This document shows positions 15,767 to 26,210 of a stretch of 64,000 nucleotides of DNA, piece after piece. The position numbers were made by a program, and so were the translations under genes. The notes under the pieces are model-generated. The model ran no database searches. It saw only the letters and a list, made by a program, of their open reading frames with translations, and was not told the DNA's origin. The DNA is taken from the NCBI RefSeq assembly GCF_900492205.1, contig NZ_UEYQ01000002.1, positions 400,571-464,570 of the forward strand, in the 5' to 3' direction. Origin of the DNA: Ciceribacter sp. T2.26MG-112.2. Lineage in GTDB: Bacteria; Pseudomonadota; Alphaproteobacteria; Rhizobiales; Rhizobiaceae. The stretch's first letter is position 1. Every line of letters begins with the position of its first letter.

Positions 15767-16816
15767 TCAGGCCAGCACGTCGAGGAAACGGTCGACATCG
15801 TCTTCCGTCGTGGCAAAGCTCGTTACCAGGCGGATCAGCATTTCGTTGTCCTGGAGCAGGTCCGGCGTTTCGGCGGGCACGGGCCAGTCGTAGAACTTGG
15901 CGCCACGCCCTTCCGCCAGTGCGGCGGCATCCTTCGTGAGCACGGCGAACACCTCGTTGGTCGTGGTGTTCCAGGCCAGCCGGCTTTTCGTAGCGGCACC
16001 TATTCCGGCGCGCAGGCGGTCGGCCATCGTGTTGGCATTGCGCGCGAGATCGAGCCAGAGACCACCTTCGAGGTAGGCCTCGAACTGCGCCGAGATGAAG
16101 CGCGTCTTGGAGAAGAGCTGGGCCGAGCGCTTGCGGATGAACGGCATTTCGCTTGCCAGCTCGGGTTTCAGGAAGATGATCGCCTCGGCGCACCAGCAGC
16201 CGTTCTTCGTCGCGCCGAAGGAGAGAATGTCGACGCCGCGTTTCCAGGTCATGTCAGCCGGGGTGGCGTCGAGCGCGACAAGCGCATTGGCGAAGCGGGC
16301 GCCGTCCATGTGCAGCGGCAGTCCGTTTTGACGTGCGACGGCGGCGATGGCCTCGATTTCGTCAAGGGTGTAGACCGTGCCGGATTCGGTCGCCTGGGTG
16401 ATCGTCACCGCCATGGGGCGTCCCTGATGCACGGCACCCGGCGGAAAGCGGCCGATGGCGGCCGCCAGCGCGTCCCTGTCCATCTTGCCGCCAGGGCCAT
16501 GGACGGGCACGAGGCGGCAGGCGCCGGTGAGGAATTCCGGCGCGCCGCATTCGTCGGCCGTGACATGCGCCTCGGAATGGCAGAAAGTAACGCCACCCGG
16601 CTTGGCGACGGCGGCGAGCGCCAGCGAATTGGCGGCCGTGCCGGTGCCGACGAAGAAGACGGCCACCTCGCGCTGGAACAGGTCGTTGAAGCGTTCTTCC
16701 ATGCGGCGGTCGAGATCGCTCGTGCCGTAGGCCGCGGCATAGCCGGCGGCTTCGAGCGCCAGGCTCTCGGCAATCTTGGGGTGGGCGCCGGCCCAGTTGT
16801 CTGAGGCGAAGAACAT
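15767..16816 (-). CDS. ltaE: Low-specificity L-threonine aldolase
   Basis: A 349-residue PLP enzyme that splits threonine or allo-threonine into glycine and acetaldehyde. The start MFFASDNWAGAHPKI, the GTGTAANSLAL phosphate-binding stretch, HMDGARFANAL and the PLP lysine in SFGATKNGCW are all characteristic of beta-eliminating lyases of this group. The frame extends 37 codons upstream into non-conserved residues; the ATG at 16816 sits at the conserved start with GGAA upstream. It is divergent from gltB, leaving a 417-base intergenic region with several regulatory-looking elements. Confidence 0.92.
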   Translation of the reverse strand: MFFASDNWAGAHPKIAESLALEAAGYAAAYGTSDLDRRMEERFNDLFQREVAVFFVGTGTAANSLALAAVAKPGGVTFCHSEAHVTADECGAPEFLTGACRLVPVHGPGGKMDRDALAAAIGRFPPGAVHQGRPMAVTITQATESGTVYTLDEIEAIAAVARQNGLPLHMDGARFANALVALDATPADMTWKRGVDILSFGATKNGCWCAEAIIFLKPELASEMPFIRKRSAQLFSKTRFISAQFEAYLEGGLWLDLARNANTMADRLRAGIGAATKSRLAWNTTTNEVFAVLTKDAAALAEGRGAKFYDWPVPAETPDLLQDNEMLIRLVTSFATTEDDVDRFLDVLA

Positions 16817-17126
16817 GGCAATGATTCCATTTTTGCGAAGAAAATCGATCCGTCGCACCTTAGGGATTTCACCCGTCCGATCAATCCATATGCCGGCGGA
16901 CCGATGTGGAATTATACGTTCGCGCAATAAGGCAAGAAGAAGTGGCGCGACTACGCAAGAAAATTACCAAAACGGAGCGGTCGTCGTAACAAAAGGGCTG
17001 GCCCCGCGTTGTTTTTTTCGAGAGACGCCTTGCGCCCTCTTGTCCTTTCTGTCATAGAAATCGTCAAAATAGGTCAGATAGATTGACCTATTTAAAGAAC
17101 TCTTGAGCCGGTGCGGTTCGCTTGTC
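16817..17126. other. Divergent ltaE-gltB intergenic region
   Basis: About 310 bases, AT-richer than the surroundings. It must hold both promoters. I can pick out the palindrome at 17067-17093 but no fully convincing -35/-10 pair. A T-rich run (GTTGTTTTTTT near 17010) follows a small GC hairpin and could end a short plus-strand RNA, but the stem is poor. Confidence 0.4.
17067..17093. promoter_or_regulatory. Palindromic operator candidate upstream of gltB
   Basis: AAATAGGTCA and TGACCTATTT form a perfect 10-bp inverted repeat around a 7-base centre (GATAGAT). Centre-to-centre half-site spacing of 17 bases suits a dimeric regulator. It lies 141 bases upstream of the gltB start, between gltB and ltaE. 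Confidence 0.6.
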
Positions 17127-17237
17127 ATGATGGTGAAGGCAAAATTCACCACAGTGCGGCGGCCGGGCCGGCATCGGCGCCAGCGGTTCTGGCGAGTTTC
17201 ACCCGGGCTTCCGGGTCAATTGGAGGGAAGGCAATGA
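17127..17237 (+). CDS. Possible 36-residue upstream ORF overlapping the gltB start
   Basis: An ATG ATG pair at 17127 opens a 36-codon frame (starting [12 protein letters not shown], very arginine-rich) whose TGA overlaps the gltB ATG as ATGA. Such overlap allows translational coupling. Against it, no clear ribosome site precedes 17127 and there is no run of regulatory codons. It is reported as a possible leader peptide only. Two hairpins (17178-17194 and 17201-17216) lie inside it, just before the gltB ribosome site. Confidence 0.3.
   Translation: MMVKAKFTTVRRPGRHRRQRFWRVSPGLPGQLEGRQ
17178..17216 (+). promoter_or_regulatory. Tandem hairpins in the gltB leader
   Basis: CGCCAG-CGGTT-CTGGCG and ACCCGG-GCTT-CCGGGT occur back to back, the second ending six bases before the GGAGGGAAGG ribosome site. 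They could tune translation of gltB or the upstream ORF. Confidence 0.4.
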
Positions 17238-20200
17238 CCATGATGACGCCATCCGACGAGAGCATCCAGGCCATCAACGCAGGCAATGGCGATGGCACGG
17301 TGCGAGCGGCCACCCATGGTCTTCCCGCCAAGCAGGGGCTCTACGATCCGAAAAACGAACACGATGCCTGTGGCGTCGGCTTCATCGCCCATATGAAGGG
17401 GCAGAAGTCGCACCAGATCGTCAAGGACGGCCTGTTCATCCTCGAGAACCTCACCCACCGCGGTGCGGTCGGGGCCGATCCGCTGATGGGCGACGGTGCC
17501 GGCATCCTCGTGCAGATCCCGGACCGCTTCTTCCGTGAGGAAATGGCACGCCAGGGCATCACCCTGCCGAAGGCCGGCGAATATGCCGTCGGCCACTTCT
17601 TCTTCCCGCAGGACGAGACGCAGATCGCGCATTTCAAGAAGATCATCGCCGAGGTCTGTCAGGCCGAGGGCCAGGAACTGATCGGCTATCGCGACGTGCC
17701 GGTCGACAATTCCTCGCTCTCCAAGGCGCCGGACATCGCCGCGACCGAGCCGCGCCATATCCAGGTCTTCATCGGTGCCGGCCGCGATGCGGCGACCCAG
17801 GAGCAGTTCGAGCGCCGGCTGTTCCTGCTGCGCAAGGTTATTTCCAACCGCATCTACGATGAGTTCAAGGGCGAGGAGACGGGTTTCTATCCGGTCTCGC
17901 TGTCATCCTCGACGATCGTCTACAAGGGCATGTTCCTCGCCTTCCAGGTCGGAGCCTATTACAAGGATCTGGCCGATCCGCGCTTCGAATCGGCCGTCGC
18001 ACTCGTCCACCAGCGTTTCTCGACCAATACCTTCCCGTCGTGGAAGCTGGCGCACCCGTATCGCATGGTGGCCCACAATGGCGAAATCAACACGCTGCGC
18101 GGCAACGTCAACTGGATGGCGGCGCGTCAGGCGTCGGTCTCCTCGCCGCTGTTTGGCTCCGACATTTCCAAGCTCTGGCCGATCTCCTACGAAGGCCAGT
18201 CGGATACCGCCTGTTTCGACAACGCGCTCGAATTCCTCCAGCGCGGCGGCTATCCGCTGGCCCATGCCGTCATGATGCTGATCCCGGAAGCCTGGGCCGG
18301 CAATCAGTTGATGGCGCCTGAGCGCAAGGCATTCTACGAATATCACGCAGCCCTGATGGAGCCGTGGGACGGGCCGGCCGCGGTCTGCTTCACCGACGGA
18401 CGCCAGATCGGCGCGACGCTCGACCGCAACGGCCTGCGCCCCGCTCGCTATCTTGTCACGGACGACGACCGCGTCATCCTGGCATCCGAAGCCGGCACGC
18501 TGCCGGTGCCGGAGGAGCGCATCGTCAAGAAGTGGCGGCTGCAGCCGGGCAAGATGCTCTTGATCGACATGCAGGAAGGCCGCATCATTTCCGACGAGGA
18601 AGTGAAGTCCAAGCTCGCCGGCAGCCATCCGTACCGCGAATGGCTCGACCGCACGCAGCTGATCCTCGAGGACCTGAAGCCGGTGGAGCCGAGGGCGCTT
18701 CGCCGTGACGTCTCGCTGCTCGATCGCCAGCAGGCCTTCGGCTACACCACCGAGGACACCAAGCTCCTGATGTCGCCGATGGCCACCACCGGCCAGGAAG
18801 CGATCGGCTCGATGGGCACCGACACGCCGATTTCCGCCATGTCGAGCAAGTCGAAGCTGCTCTACACCTATTTCAAGCAGAACTTCGCCCAGGTCACCAA
18901 CCCGCCGATCGACCCGATCCGCGAGGAGCTGGTGATGAGCCTGGTGTCGTTCATCGGTCCGCGCCCCAACATCCTCGACCATGCCGGCATGGCGCATGCG
19001 AAACGTCTCGAGGTGCGCCAGCCGATTCTCACCAATGGCGACCTGGAAAAGATCCGCTCGATCGGTCATACCGAGGACCGCTTCGACACCAAGACGCTCG
19101 ACTTCACCTATGATGCCGAGCGCGGCGCCGAGGGCATGCCGGAAATGCTGGAACGGCTGTGCGAGCGGGCGGAAGCCGCGGTTCGTGGCGGCTATAACAT
19201 CATCGTCTTGTCCGACCGCCAGCTCGGTCCGGACCGCATCGCCATCCCCGCGCTGCTGGCGACCGCCGCCGTGCATCATCATCTGATCCGCAAGGGGCTT
19301 CGCACCTCCGTCGGCATCGTCGTCGAATCGGGCGAGCCGCGCGAAGTGCATCATTTCTGCTGCCTGGCCGGCTACGGCGCGGAAGCGATCAACCCCTATC
19401 TCGCCTTCGACACCCTGCTCGACATGCACAAGCATGGCGAGTTCCCCAAGGAGGTGTCGGAAGACGAAGTCGTCTATCGCTTCATCAAGGCGGTCGGCAA
19501 GGGCATCCTCAAGGTCATGTCGAAGATGGGCATTTCGACCTACCAGTCCTATTGCGGCGCGCAGATCTTCGATGCAATCGGCCTGTCTTCGGACCTGGTG
19601 GAGAAGTACTTCTTCGGCACCGCGACGACGATCGAGGGCGTCGGCCTGGCCGAGATCGCCGAGGAAACCGTCGCGCGCCACAAGTCGGCCTTCGGCAAGG
19701 ACCCGATCCTCGCCAACACGCTCGACATCGGCGGCGAATATGCCTACCGCATGCGCGGCGAGAACCATGCCTGGAGCCCGGACTCGATCGCGGCGCTCCA
19801 GCATGCTGTGCGCGGCAACAGCCGGGACCGCTACCGCGAGTTTGCGGAGATGGTCAACGAGTCGTCGCTGCGCCTCAACACCATCCGTGGCCTCTTCAAG
19901 ATCAAGGGAGCGGAAGCGCTCGGACGCAAGCCGATTCCGATCGACGAGGTCGAGCCGGCGGTCGAGATCGTCAAGCGCTTCTCGACCGGCGCCATGTCCT
20001 TCGGCTCGATCAGCCGCGAGGCGCATACCACGCTCGCCGTCGCCATGAACCGGATCGGCGGCAAGTCGAACACCGGTGAAGGCGGAGAGGAAAGCGATCG
20101 CTACCTGCCGCTGATGAACGGTGCGGCGAACCCAGAGCGTTCGGCGATCAAGCAGGTGGCCTCCGGCCGCTTCGGCGTCACCACCGAATACCTGGTCAAT

Positions 20201-21955
20201 GCCGACGTGCTGCAGATCAAGGTGGCGCAGGGCGCCAAGCCCGGTGAGGGCGGTCAGCTGCCCGGCCACAAGGTCGATGCGACGATCGCCAAGACCCGTC
20301 ACTCGACCCCGGGTGTCGGCCTGATTTCGCCGCCGCCGCATCACGACATCTATTCGATCGAAGACCTGGCCCAGTTGATCTTCGACCTGAAGAACGTCAA
20401 TCCGGTGGCCGACATCTCGGTCAAGCTCGTCTCGGAAGTCGGCGTCGGCACCGTTGCCGCGGGCGTCGCCAAGGCTCGTGCCGATCATATCACCATCTCG
20501 GGCTTTGACGGCGGAACGGGCGCATCGCCGCTCACCTCGCTCAAGCATGCCGGTTCCCCCTGGGAAATCGGTCTGGCCGAAACCCAGCAGACGCTGGTGC
20601 TCAATGGTCTTCGCTCGCGCATTGCGCTTCAGGTCGATGGTGGCCTGAAAACCGGCCGTGACGTCATCATCGGGGCGCTGCTCGGCGCCGACGAGTTCGG
20701 TTTTGCCACCGCGCCGCTGATCGCAGCCGGCTGCATCATGATGCGCAAGTGCCATCTCAACACGTGTCCCGTCGGTGTCGCGACCCAGGATCCGGTGCTG
20801 CGCAAGCGCTTCAAGGGTACGCCGGAACACGTCGTCAACTATTTCTTCTTCGTCGCCGAGGAAGTGCGCGAGATCCTCGCCTCGCTGGGCGTTGCCCGGC
20901 TCGACGAGATCATTGGCGCCTCCGAACTGCTGGAGAAGGAAGATATGCTGGCGCACTGGAAGGCCAGGGGGCTCGATTTCTCCAAGATCTTCCACAAGGT
21001 GGAGGCACCGAAGCCGGCAACCTACTGGACCGAGCGCCAGAAGCACCCGATCGACGACGTGCTCGACCGCAAGCTGATCGAAAAGGCCATGCCGGCTCTC
21101 GAGGCAAAGCAGCCGGTGGTCTTCGACGTCGACATCAAGAACGTCGACCGGTCGGCCGGCGCCATGCTGTCGGGCGAGCTTGCCAAGCGCTACGGCCACA
21201 AGGGCCTGAAGGACGACACGATCCACGTGACGCTCAACGGCACTGCCGGCCAGTCGTTCGGCGCCTTTTTGGCCCGCGGCATCACGTTTGACCTGGTGGG
21301 TGACGGCAACGACTATATCGGCAAGGGCTTGTCGGGCGGCCGCATCATCGTTCGCCCGCCGGAAAACGCCCGGATCGTCGCCGAGGAGTCGATCATCGTC
21401 GGCAATACGGTTCTCTACGGCGCGATCGCCGGCGAGTGCTATTTCCGCGGCGTGGCCGGCGAGCGTTTCGCCGTGCGCAATTCGGGCGCTGTTGCCGTCG
21501 TCGAGGGCGTGGGTGACCACGGCTGCGAATACATGACCGGCGGCGTCGTGGTCGTGCTTGGCCAGACCGGTCGCAACTTCGCGGCCGGCATGTCTGGCGG
21601 CGTCGCCTATGTGCTGGACGAGAGCGGAGACTTCGCCTCCCGCTGCAACATGGCGATGGTCGAACTCGAGCCGGTTCCGGAAGAGGACGACATGCTGGAG
21701 AAGCTGCACCATCACGGCGGCGACCTCATGCACAAGGGCTTGGTCGACGTATCAGGCGACATGACCCGCCATGACGAGGAGCGGCTCTACCAGCTGATAT
21801 CGAACCATCTGCATTACACGGGCTCGGCCCGCGCCAAGCAGATCCTCGACAACTGGGCAGGTTTCCGTCCGAAGTTCCGCAAGGTCATGCCGGTCGAATA
21901 CCGGCGTGCACTGGAGGAGATGGAGCGCATGCGCATGGGTGTCGCGGCGGAGTAA
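17234..21955 (+). CDS. gltB: Glutamate synthase (NADPH), large subunit
   Basis: A 1,573-residue subunit that releases ammonia from glutamine and passes it to 2-oxoglutarate. Residues 1-45 look like the propeptide; the class II glutaminase begins at C46 (ACGVGF), which becomes the N-terminal nucleophile. The central domain follows, then the FMN/2-oxoglutarate barrel ([14 protein letters not shown] ... [10 protein letters not shown] ... [15 protein letters not shown] ... [12 protein letters not shown]). A 3Fe-4S cluster is bound by C-x5-C-x4-C in [15 protein letters not shown]. The C-terminal beta-helix carries the repeated G-x-x-G pattern. Start: ATG 17234 follows GGAGGGAAGG. With gltD it forms the main nitrogen-assimilation enzyme. 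Confidence 0.97.
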   Translation: MTMMTPSDESIQAINAGNGDGTVRAATHGLPAKQGLYDPKNEHDACGVGFIAHMKGQKSHQIVKDGLFILENLTHRGAVGADPLMGDGAGILVQIPDRFFREEMARQGITLPKAGEYAVGHFFFPQDETQIAHFKKIIAEVCQAEGQELIGYRDVPVDNSSLSKAPDIAATEPRHIQVFIGAGRDAATQEQFERRLFLLRKVISNRIYDEFKGEETGFYPVSLSSSTIVYKGMFLAFQVGAYYKDLADPRFESAVALVHQRFSTNTFPSWKLAHPYRMVAHNGEINTLRGNVNWMAARQASVSSPLFGSDISKLWPISYEGQSDTACFDNALEFLQRGGYPLAHAVMMLIPEAWAGNQLMAPERKAFYEYHAALMEPWDGPAAVCFTDGRQIGATLDRNGLRPARYLVTDDDRVILASEAGTLPVPEERIVKKWRLQPGKMLLIDMQEGRIISDEEVKSKLAGSHPYREWLDRTQLILEDLKPVEPRALRRDVSLLDRQQAFGYTTEDTKLLMSPMATTGQEAIGSMGTDTPISAMSSKSKLLYTYFKQNFAQVTNPPIDPIREELVMSLVSFIGPRPNILDHAGMAHAKRLEVRQPILTNGDLEKIRSIGHTEDRFDTKTLDFTYDAERGAEGMPEMLERLCERAEAAVRGGYNIIVLSDRQLGPDRIAIPALLATAAVHHHLIRKGLRTSVGIVVESGEPREVHHFCCLAGYGAEAINPYLAFDTLLDMHKHGEFPKEVSEDEVVYRFIKAVGKGILKVMSKMGISTYQSYCGAQIFDAIGLSSDLVEKYFFGTATTIEGVGLAEIAEETVARHKSAFGKDPILANTLDIGGEYAYRMRGENHAWSPDSIAALQHAVRGNSRDRYREFAEMVNESSLRLNTIRGLFKIKGAEALGRKPIPIDEVEPAVEIVKRFSTGAMSFGSISREAHTTLAVAMNRIGGKSNTGEGGEESDRYLPLMNGAANPERSAIKQVASGRFGVTTEYLVNADVLQIKVAQGAKPGEGGQLPGHKVDATIAKTRHSTPGVGLISPPPHHDIYSIEDLAQLIFDLKNVNPVADISVKLVSEVGVGTVAAGVAKARADHITISGFDGGTGASPLTSLKHAGSPWEIGLAETQQTLVLNGLRSRIALQVDGGLKTGRDVIIGALLGADEFGFATAPLIAAGCIMMRKCHLNTCPVGVATQDPVLRKRFKGTPEHVVNYFFFVAEEVREILASLGVARLDEIIGASELLEKEDMLAHWKARGLDFSKIFHKVEAPKPATYWTERQKHPIDDVLDRKLIEKAMPALEAKQPVVFDVDIKNVDRSAGAMLSGELAKRYGHKGLKDDTIHVTLNGTAGQSFGAFLARGITFDLVGDGNDYIGKGLSGGRIIVRPPENARIVAEESIIVGNTVLYGAIAGECYFRGVAGERFAVRNSGAVAVVEGVGDHGCEYMTGGVVVVLGQTGRNFAAGMSGGVAYVLDESGDFASRCNMAMVELEPVPEEDDMLEKLHHHGGDLMHKGLVDVSGDMTRHDEERLYQLISNHLHYTGSARAKQILDNWAGFRPKFRKVMPVEYRRALEEMERMRMGVAAE

Positions 21956-21972
21956 CCGCCTTTCGAAGCCGT

Positions 21973-21992
21973 CCCGCCGGTCATTCGGCGGG
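21973..21992 (+). terminator. Hairpin in the gltB-gltD gap
   Basis: CCCGCCG-GTCATT-CGGCGGG forms a stable 7-bp stem in the 93-base gap, followed by GCATTCTTCGGG and not by a T run. It more likely protects or partly attenuates the gltBD message than ends it. Confidence 0.4.
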
Positions 21993-22048
21993 GCATTCTT
22001 CGGGCACGGGAACCGTGCCGTCCACGAGATATTGAGCAGGATCAGACT

Positions 22049-23503
22049 ATGGGCAAGGTTACAGGTTTTATGGAAATCGACCGGCAGGTGATGAAGTACC
22101 AGCCGGCATCCGACCGCATCCGCCATTTCCGCGAATTCACCATTCCGATGTCGGACGCCGAGGTTACCAAGCAGGCGGCACGCTGCATGGATTGCGGCAT
22201 TCCGTATTGCCACGGTCCGACCGGTTGCCCGGTGCACAACCAGATCCCCGACTGGAACGACCTCGTCTACAACAACAAGTGGGAAGAGGCGATCCGCAAC
22301 CTCCACTCGACCAACAACTTCCCGGAATTCACCGGTCGCGTCTGTCCGGCTCCGTGCGAGGAAGCCTGCACGCTGAACCTCGAAGACATGCCGGTGGCCA
22401 TCAAGACGGTCGAGCAGGCGCTCGCCGACAAGGCCTATGAACTCGGCTTCATCGTGCCGCAGCCGGCAACGGTTCACACCGGCAAGAAGGTGGCGATCAT
22501 CGGCTCCGGCCCGTCGGGCATGGCGGCCGCCCAGCAGCTCGGCCGTGCCGGCCACGAGGTGCATGTGTATGAGCGCGAGACCAAGCCCGGCGGCCTGCTG
22601 CGTTACGGTATTCCGGACTTCAAGATGGAGAAGAACTTCATCGACCGCCGTGTCGAGCAGATGGAAGGCGAAAACGTCACCTTCCATTGTGGCGTCAATG
22701 TCGGCGTCGACGTCAAGGTCGAAAAGCTGCTGTCGGACTATGATGCGGTTCTCTACTGCGGCGGTTCGGAAACCCCGCGCGAGGCCGGTATTCCCGGCGC
22801 GGATTTCCAGGGCGTGTATGACGCCATGCCCTATCTGGTACAGCAGAACCGTCGCGTCGGCCGCGAGAATGTCGACAGTGTCGGCTGGCCGTCCGATCCG
22901 ATCCTCGCCGGCGGCAAGCACGTCGTCGTCGTCGGCGGCGGCGATACGGCATCCGACTGCGTCGGCACGGCCTTCCGCCAGGGCGCCGTCAAGGTGACCC
23001 AGCTCGACATCCGTCCGCGTCCGCCGGAAACCGAGGACAAGCTGGCCGTCTGGCCTTTCTGGGCGACCCGCATGCGCACCTCGTCGTCGCAAGCCGAAGG
23101 GGCGATCCGCGAGTTCCAGGTCGGCACCCTCGAATTCGTCGGCGAAGACGGCGTGTTGACGGGTGTGAAGTGCTGCCAGGTGGACGACAAGCGCAAGCCG
23201 ATCGCCGGTTCGGAGTTCATCATCAAGGCCGATCTCGCCTTCATCGCCATCGGCTTCCGCGGTCCCTTCGGCGACGGCGTGCTGAACGAACTCGACGGCA
23301 AGCTGACGCTCAACACCGACCGCCGCGGCTCGACCAATGTCGTTGCCAATGATCGCGACTACAAGACTTCGGTCGACAAGCTGTGGACGGCGGGCGACGT
23401 GCGTCGCGGCCAGTCGCTGGTCGTCTGGGCGATCCGCGAAGGGCGCCAGGCAGCGCGCGCCATCGACGAGGCGCTGATGGGCGCCAGCGTTCTTCCGCGC
23501 TGA
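22049..23503 (+). CDS. gltD: Glutamate synthase, small (beta) subunit
   Basis: A 484-residue flavoprotein that feeds electrons from NADPH to GltB. The N-terminal domain has the cysteine motifs for two 4Fe-4S clusters (RCMDCGIPYCHGPTGCPVHN and CPAPCEEACTLN). An FAD Rossmann motif follows (VAIIGSGPSGMAAAQQLG near residue 150), then the NADPH site (VVVVGGGDTASDC near 292) and the C-terminal TAGDVRRGQSLVVWAI. The length is normal for the family. It follows gltB by 93 bases in the same direction and ends at a strong terminator, so the two form an operon. Confidence 0.97.
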   Translation: MGKVTGFMEIDRQVMKYQPASDRIRHFREFTIPMSDAEVTKQAARCMDCGIPYCHGPTGCPVHNQIPDWNDLVYNNKWEEAIRNLHSTNNFPEFTGRVCPAPCEEACTLNLEDMPVAIKTVEQALADKAYELGFIVPQPATVHTGKKVAIIGSGPSGMAAAQQLGRAGHEVHVYERETKPGGLLRYGIPDFKMEKNFIDRRVEQMEGENVTFHCGVNVGVDVKVEKLLSDYDAVLYCGGSETPREAGIPGADFQGVYDAMPYLVQQNRRVGRENVDSVGWPSDPILAGGKHVVVVGGGDTASDCVGTAFRQGAVKVTQLDIRPRPPETEDKLAVWPFWATRMRTSSSQAEGAIREFQVGTLEFVGEDGVLTGVKCCQVDDKRKPIAGSEFIIKADLAFIAIGFRGPFGDGVLNELDGKLTLNTDRRGSTNVVANDRDYKTSVDKLWTAGDVRRGQSLVVWAIREGRQAARAIDEALMGASVLPR

Positions 23504-23522
23504 AGGACTGCATAAAGCCTCA

Positions 23523-23552
23523 GGGCCGCGCATGTCGCGGCCCTTTTCATTT
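23523..23552 (+). terminator. Terminator of the gltBD operon
   Basis: GGGCCGCG-CATGT-CGCGGCCC followed by TTTTCATTT. Its tail overlaps the stop codon of the convergent DUF459 gene. Confidence 0.85.
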
Positions 23553-24728
23553 CTGCGGGGTTTCGGTCCCTGGAACACGCAAGTCGTCGACGCGGCCGGA
23601 TGGCGGCGGCGGCAGGGTGCCGTTCTTGACCAGCTGGTCGCGGGGCGTGGGAGTTGCTGCGACTGGCAAGGGCGCCGCGCCGAGCAGTTCCGTCGCCCCG
23701 TCGAGTTCGGGGTCGAAGAGATCCATCGGCTGCGTCTTGACGATGTTCTGAATTTCCGACGGCGGCAGATTGATCAGTTCGGGCAGGTTGCTGGCATCGA
23801 GGCGGACGAGATCCGGGCTCGTCATGTCGCCGAGCAGGCGGCGAGCCGATTTCTCGACGTAGAAGGCCAGCTTGCGCTTTCCCGCCGCCGTCAGGTTGAT
23901 GCCGTCGGTGCCGCGAAGGCGAACCTGCTGGCCGTTTATGTCCGAGCCGGTGATGATGAAGCGTCCCTCCTGGTCGACGAAGCCGTCCCAGACGTCGATG
24001 AACTCCCCGCCGATGCGCTCGACAGCGCGGCGATAGACGGCGTTGAGCGTTAATGCGTCAGCCGTCATGTTCTGCGGGCGAAAGGCGGGCAAGCCGACCC
24101 ACAGCAAGGGGATCTTGGCGTCCGTGACGATCTTGCCGAAGGCGGTTACGCGCCGCTCGTATTCCTGGAACCACTCCTCGGTGCGGAAATTGAGCTTGCC
24201 GGAAGCCGTGACCATCTGCTGCCGGTCGTTGGCGCCGATGTCGATGATGACGATGGCGGGCTTGGCTTCGGCAATCATGGCCGGCAGTTCCGCCTGCCAG
24301 TCATAATAGTCCGTCCTGACAAGACCCGACGAGCCGTTGCTGCGCTCGTCGATCACGACGCCGGGCGAGGCTAAGAATGCCTCGGTCAGGCCCGTCGCCA
24401 GGCCGTCCGCGACGAAGTCGCCGACCACCAGGACCTTTCGGGCATTGTCGATCTTCGGCGCCGGCGGTGGCGGTTCAGGCGCTGTCGTGATGCTGGTGAC
24501 GCTTTTCGTCTGCTTTTTCACCGGGCGCGGCGGCTTTGCCTTCCGTGGCGGCGGGGGCTCAGGATAGCGTTGCTCGCGCGTGCCGAAAAACAACTCGATC
24601 AGATTGCGCGGCTGGCGCGTCTGCTGGGCCATGGCCGTGCTGGCAAACACCGACACGGCGAGGAAGGCCAACGCCAACGCGCCGGCCATCCAGCCCCGAG
24701 CGCCCATATTTCGCCGCGTCTGCCGCAT
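23547..24728 (-). CDS. DUF459 family SGNH/GDSL-type hydrolase, exported
   Basis: A 393-residue protein with an N-terminal signal or anchor (GWMAGALALAFLAVSVFASTAMA) and a Pro/Lys-rich linker to about residue 95. An SGNH-fold domain follows: VLVVGDFVADGL near 100 in place of the GDSL block, IVIIDIGANDRQQM for block III, and GTDGINLTAAGKRKLA for the catalytic Asp-His end. The family is linked to periplasmic acyl transfer or deacetylation of surface sugars, but no substrate is known for this group. The tail is Pro-rich. It is transcribed with the lytic transglycosylase gene upstream, 75 bases away, suggesting a cell-wall context. Confidence 0.82.
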   Translation of the reverse strand: MRQTRRNMGARGWMAGALALAFLAVSVFASTAMAQQTRQPRNLIELFFGTREQRYPEPPPPRKAKPPRPVKKQTKSVTSITTAPEPPPPAPKIDNARKVLVVGDFVADGLATGLTEAFLASPGVVIDERSNGSSGLVRTDYYDWQAELPAMIAEAKPAIVIIDIGANDRQQMVTASGKLNFRTEEWFQEYERRVTAFGKIVTDAKIPLLWVGLPAFRPQNMTADALTLNAVYRRAVERIGGEFIDVWDGFVDQEGRFIITGSDINGQQVRLRGTDGINLTAAGKRKLAFYVEKSARRLLGDMTSPDLVRLDASNLPELINLPPSEIQNIVKTQPMDLFDPELDGATELLGAAPLPVAATPTPRDQLVKNGTLPPPPSGRVDDLRVPGTETPQK

Positions 24729-24803
24729 CCCGGTGGTCGTCCTATTCGTGCCGCACTATCCGTTCCGGCTGAAGCGGATATGTGAGGCGGGCATGTGCAA
24801 TTG

Positions 24804-26015
24804 TCAATTGCGCAGCTTGTCGAGCAGATCCTTCGACGGCTGGCCGTCGGTGGTCATGCCGAGGCGTGTCTGGATGGCGGTGATTGCGGCCCTCGAGCCG
24901 GAGCCGAAATTGCCGTCGATCTCGCCATCGTAGTAGCCGAGCGCCTGCATGCGGCTCTGCAGCTCGAACTTTTCCTTGATGTCGAGGCTGCCATCCGGCC
25001 GTGGCCATGCCTGCTGCATGCCGCCATAGCCCGCGATCTCGTCGGCGAGCAGGCCGACGGCCAGCGCGTAGCTGTCGGCCGCGTTGTAGCGCTTGATGAC
25101 GAAGAAATTCTTGGTCATCAGGAAGCCTGGACCGTTAGCGCCGCCCGGCATCTTCAATTCGGCCCGCTGCGCGCCGTTCTTGAAGCCCTTCCCGCTCGGC
25201 CGCACGAAGCCGAGCGCCGCCCATTGGGCCAGCGTCTTGGTCTTGCCGGCATGGGCGTGACCGCCCTTCGGCATGACCGCCTCGTAGCCCCAGGTCTGGC
25301 CTGTCTGCCAGCCGTTCTTCGCCAGGAGGTTGGCGGAAGTGGCGAGCGCGTCGGGTACAGAGTGCCAGATGTCCTTGCGGCCGTTGCCGTCGGCATCGAT
25401 CGCATAGAGCAGGTAGCTCGACGGGATGAACTGGGTATGGCCCATGGCGCCCGCCCAGGAACCCATCAGGTTCTTCGACGACACGTCGCCATTCTGCAGC
25501 ATCTTGAGGGCGGCGATCAGCTGGCTCTTGGCATATTTCGACCGCTTCGAATCGGCATAGCCGAGGGTCGCCAGCGCCCGCGGCACGTGGTGCAGCCGGT
25601 CCGGGCTTTCGAGTGCTGCGCCGTAATTGGATTCCATCGACCAGATGGCAAGCAGCACATTCCGGTCGACGCCGAAATGGCGCTCGAGCGCGGCCAGCGT
25701 CGAGCCGTATTTCGCCGCCATCTCGCGACCGATCTTCACCGTGTAGGGGTTGACGCGCGAATCCAGGTAATCCCAGATCTGCGACTTGAATTCCGGCTGG
25801 TAACGAGCCTTTTCCAGCACGAAGGGATCGGGCTCCGACACCCCGGCGAAGGCCAGGTTGTATGTCTTCTGGCTGATGCCGCTCTTGGCGGCGGTCGAGT
25901 AGAAGCCGTTGATCCATTTCTTGAATCCGGCGTCTGCCGATGCCGGCCCGGGCAGGAGGCCGGCGGCGATGGAAATGGCAATGGCTCCGAAAAGCCTGCG
26001 ATTTTGTCTCGTCAT
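24804..26015 (-). CDS. Lytic murein transglycosylase (MltB family) with peptidoglycan-binding domain
   Basis: A 403-residue exported enzyme that cleaves the glycan strand of murein to 1,6-anhydro products. A signal peptide (LFGAIAISIAAGLLPGPASA) is followed by the SLT/MltB catalytic domain, with the catalytic glutamate in LAIWSMESNYGAA and the substrate motif GAMGHTQFIPSSYL. A peptidoglycan-binding type 1 domain closes the protein (LQSRMQALGYYDGEIDGNFG ... RLGMTTDGQPSKDLLDKL). No lipobox is seen, so it should be periplasmic. It is divergent from galU and lies upstream of the DUF459 gene on the same strand. Confidence 0.92.
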   Translation of the reverse strand: MTRQNRRLFGAIAISIAAGLLPGPASADAGFKKWINGFYSTAAKSGISQKTYNLAFAGVSEPDPFVLEKARYQPEFKSQIWDYLDSRVNPYTVKIGREMAAKYGSTLAALERHFGVDRNVLLAIWSMESNYGAALESPDRLHHVPRALATLGYADSKRSKYAKSQLIAALKMLQNGDVSSKNLMGSWAGAMGHTQFIPSSYLLYAIDADGNGRKDIWHSVPDALATSANLLAKNGWQTGQTWGYEAVMPKGGHAHAGKTKTLAQWAALGFVRPSGKGFKNGAQRAELKMPGGANGPGFLMTKNFFVIKRYNAADSYALAVGLLADEIAGYGGMQQAWPRPDGSLDIKEKFELQSRMQALGYYDGEIDGNFGSGSRAAITAIQTRLGMTTDGQPSKDLLDKLRN

Positions 26016-26210
26016 GGGAACATCCCCGCTCTGTTACGGTTCTTTTCCAGCCCAACTGAAGGCTGTTCAGCCTAGGTTAAGGCAACAGCGTCAACAAAGT
26101 CTTTACCATGGTGAAGGGCCTCGTCAAACCTTTGCGAAATGGTAGAGAATATATAGTAGTGGGCGGGTGCGTATTGAAGGCGCCCTGGCAGAATCCTCGA
26201 GGAGGAATGA

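Noticed and set aside
17903..21733. A 1,276-codon open frame antisense to gltB
   Set aside because: It is a by-product of strong third-position GC bias in gltB. It has no ribosome site, its residues are shadow-like (rich in Arg, Asp, His, Leu), and it matches no family.
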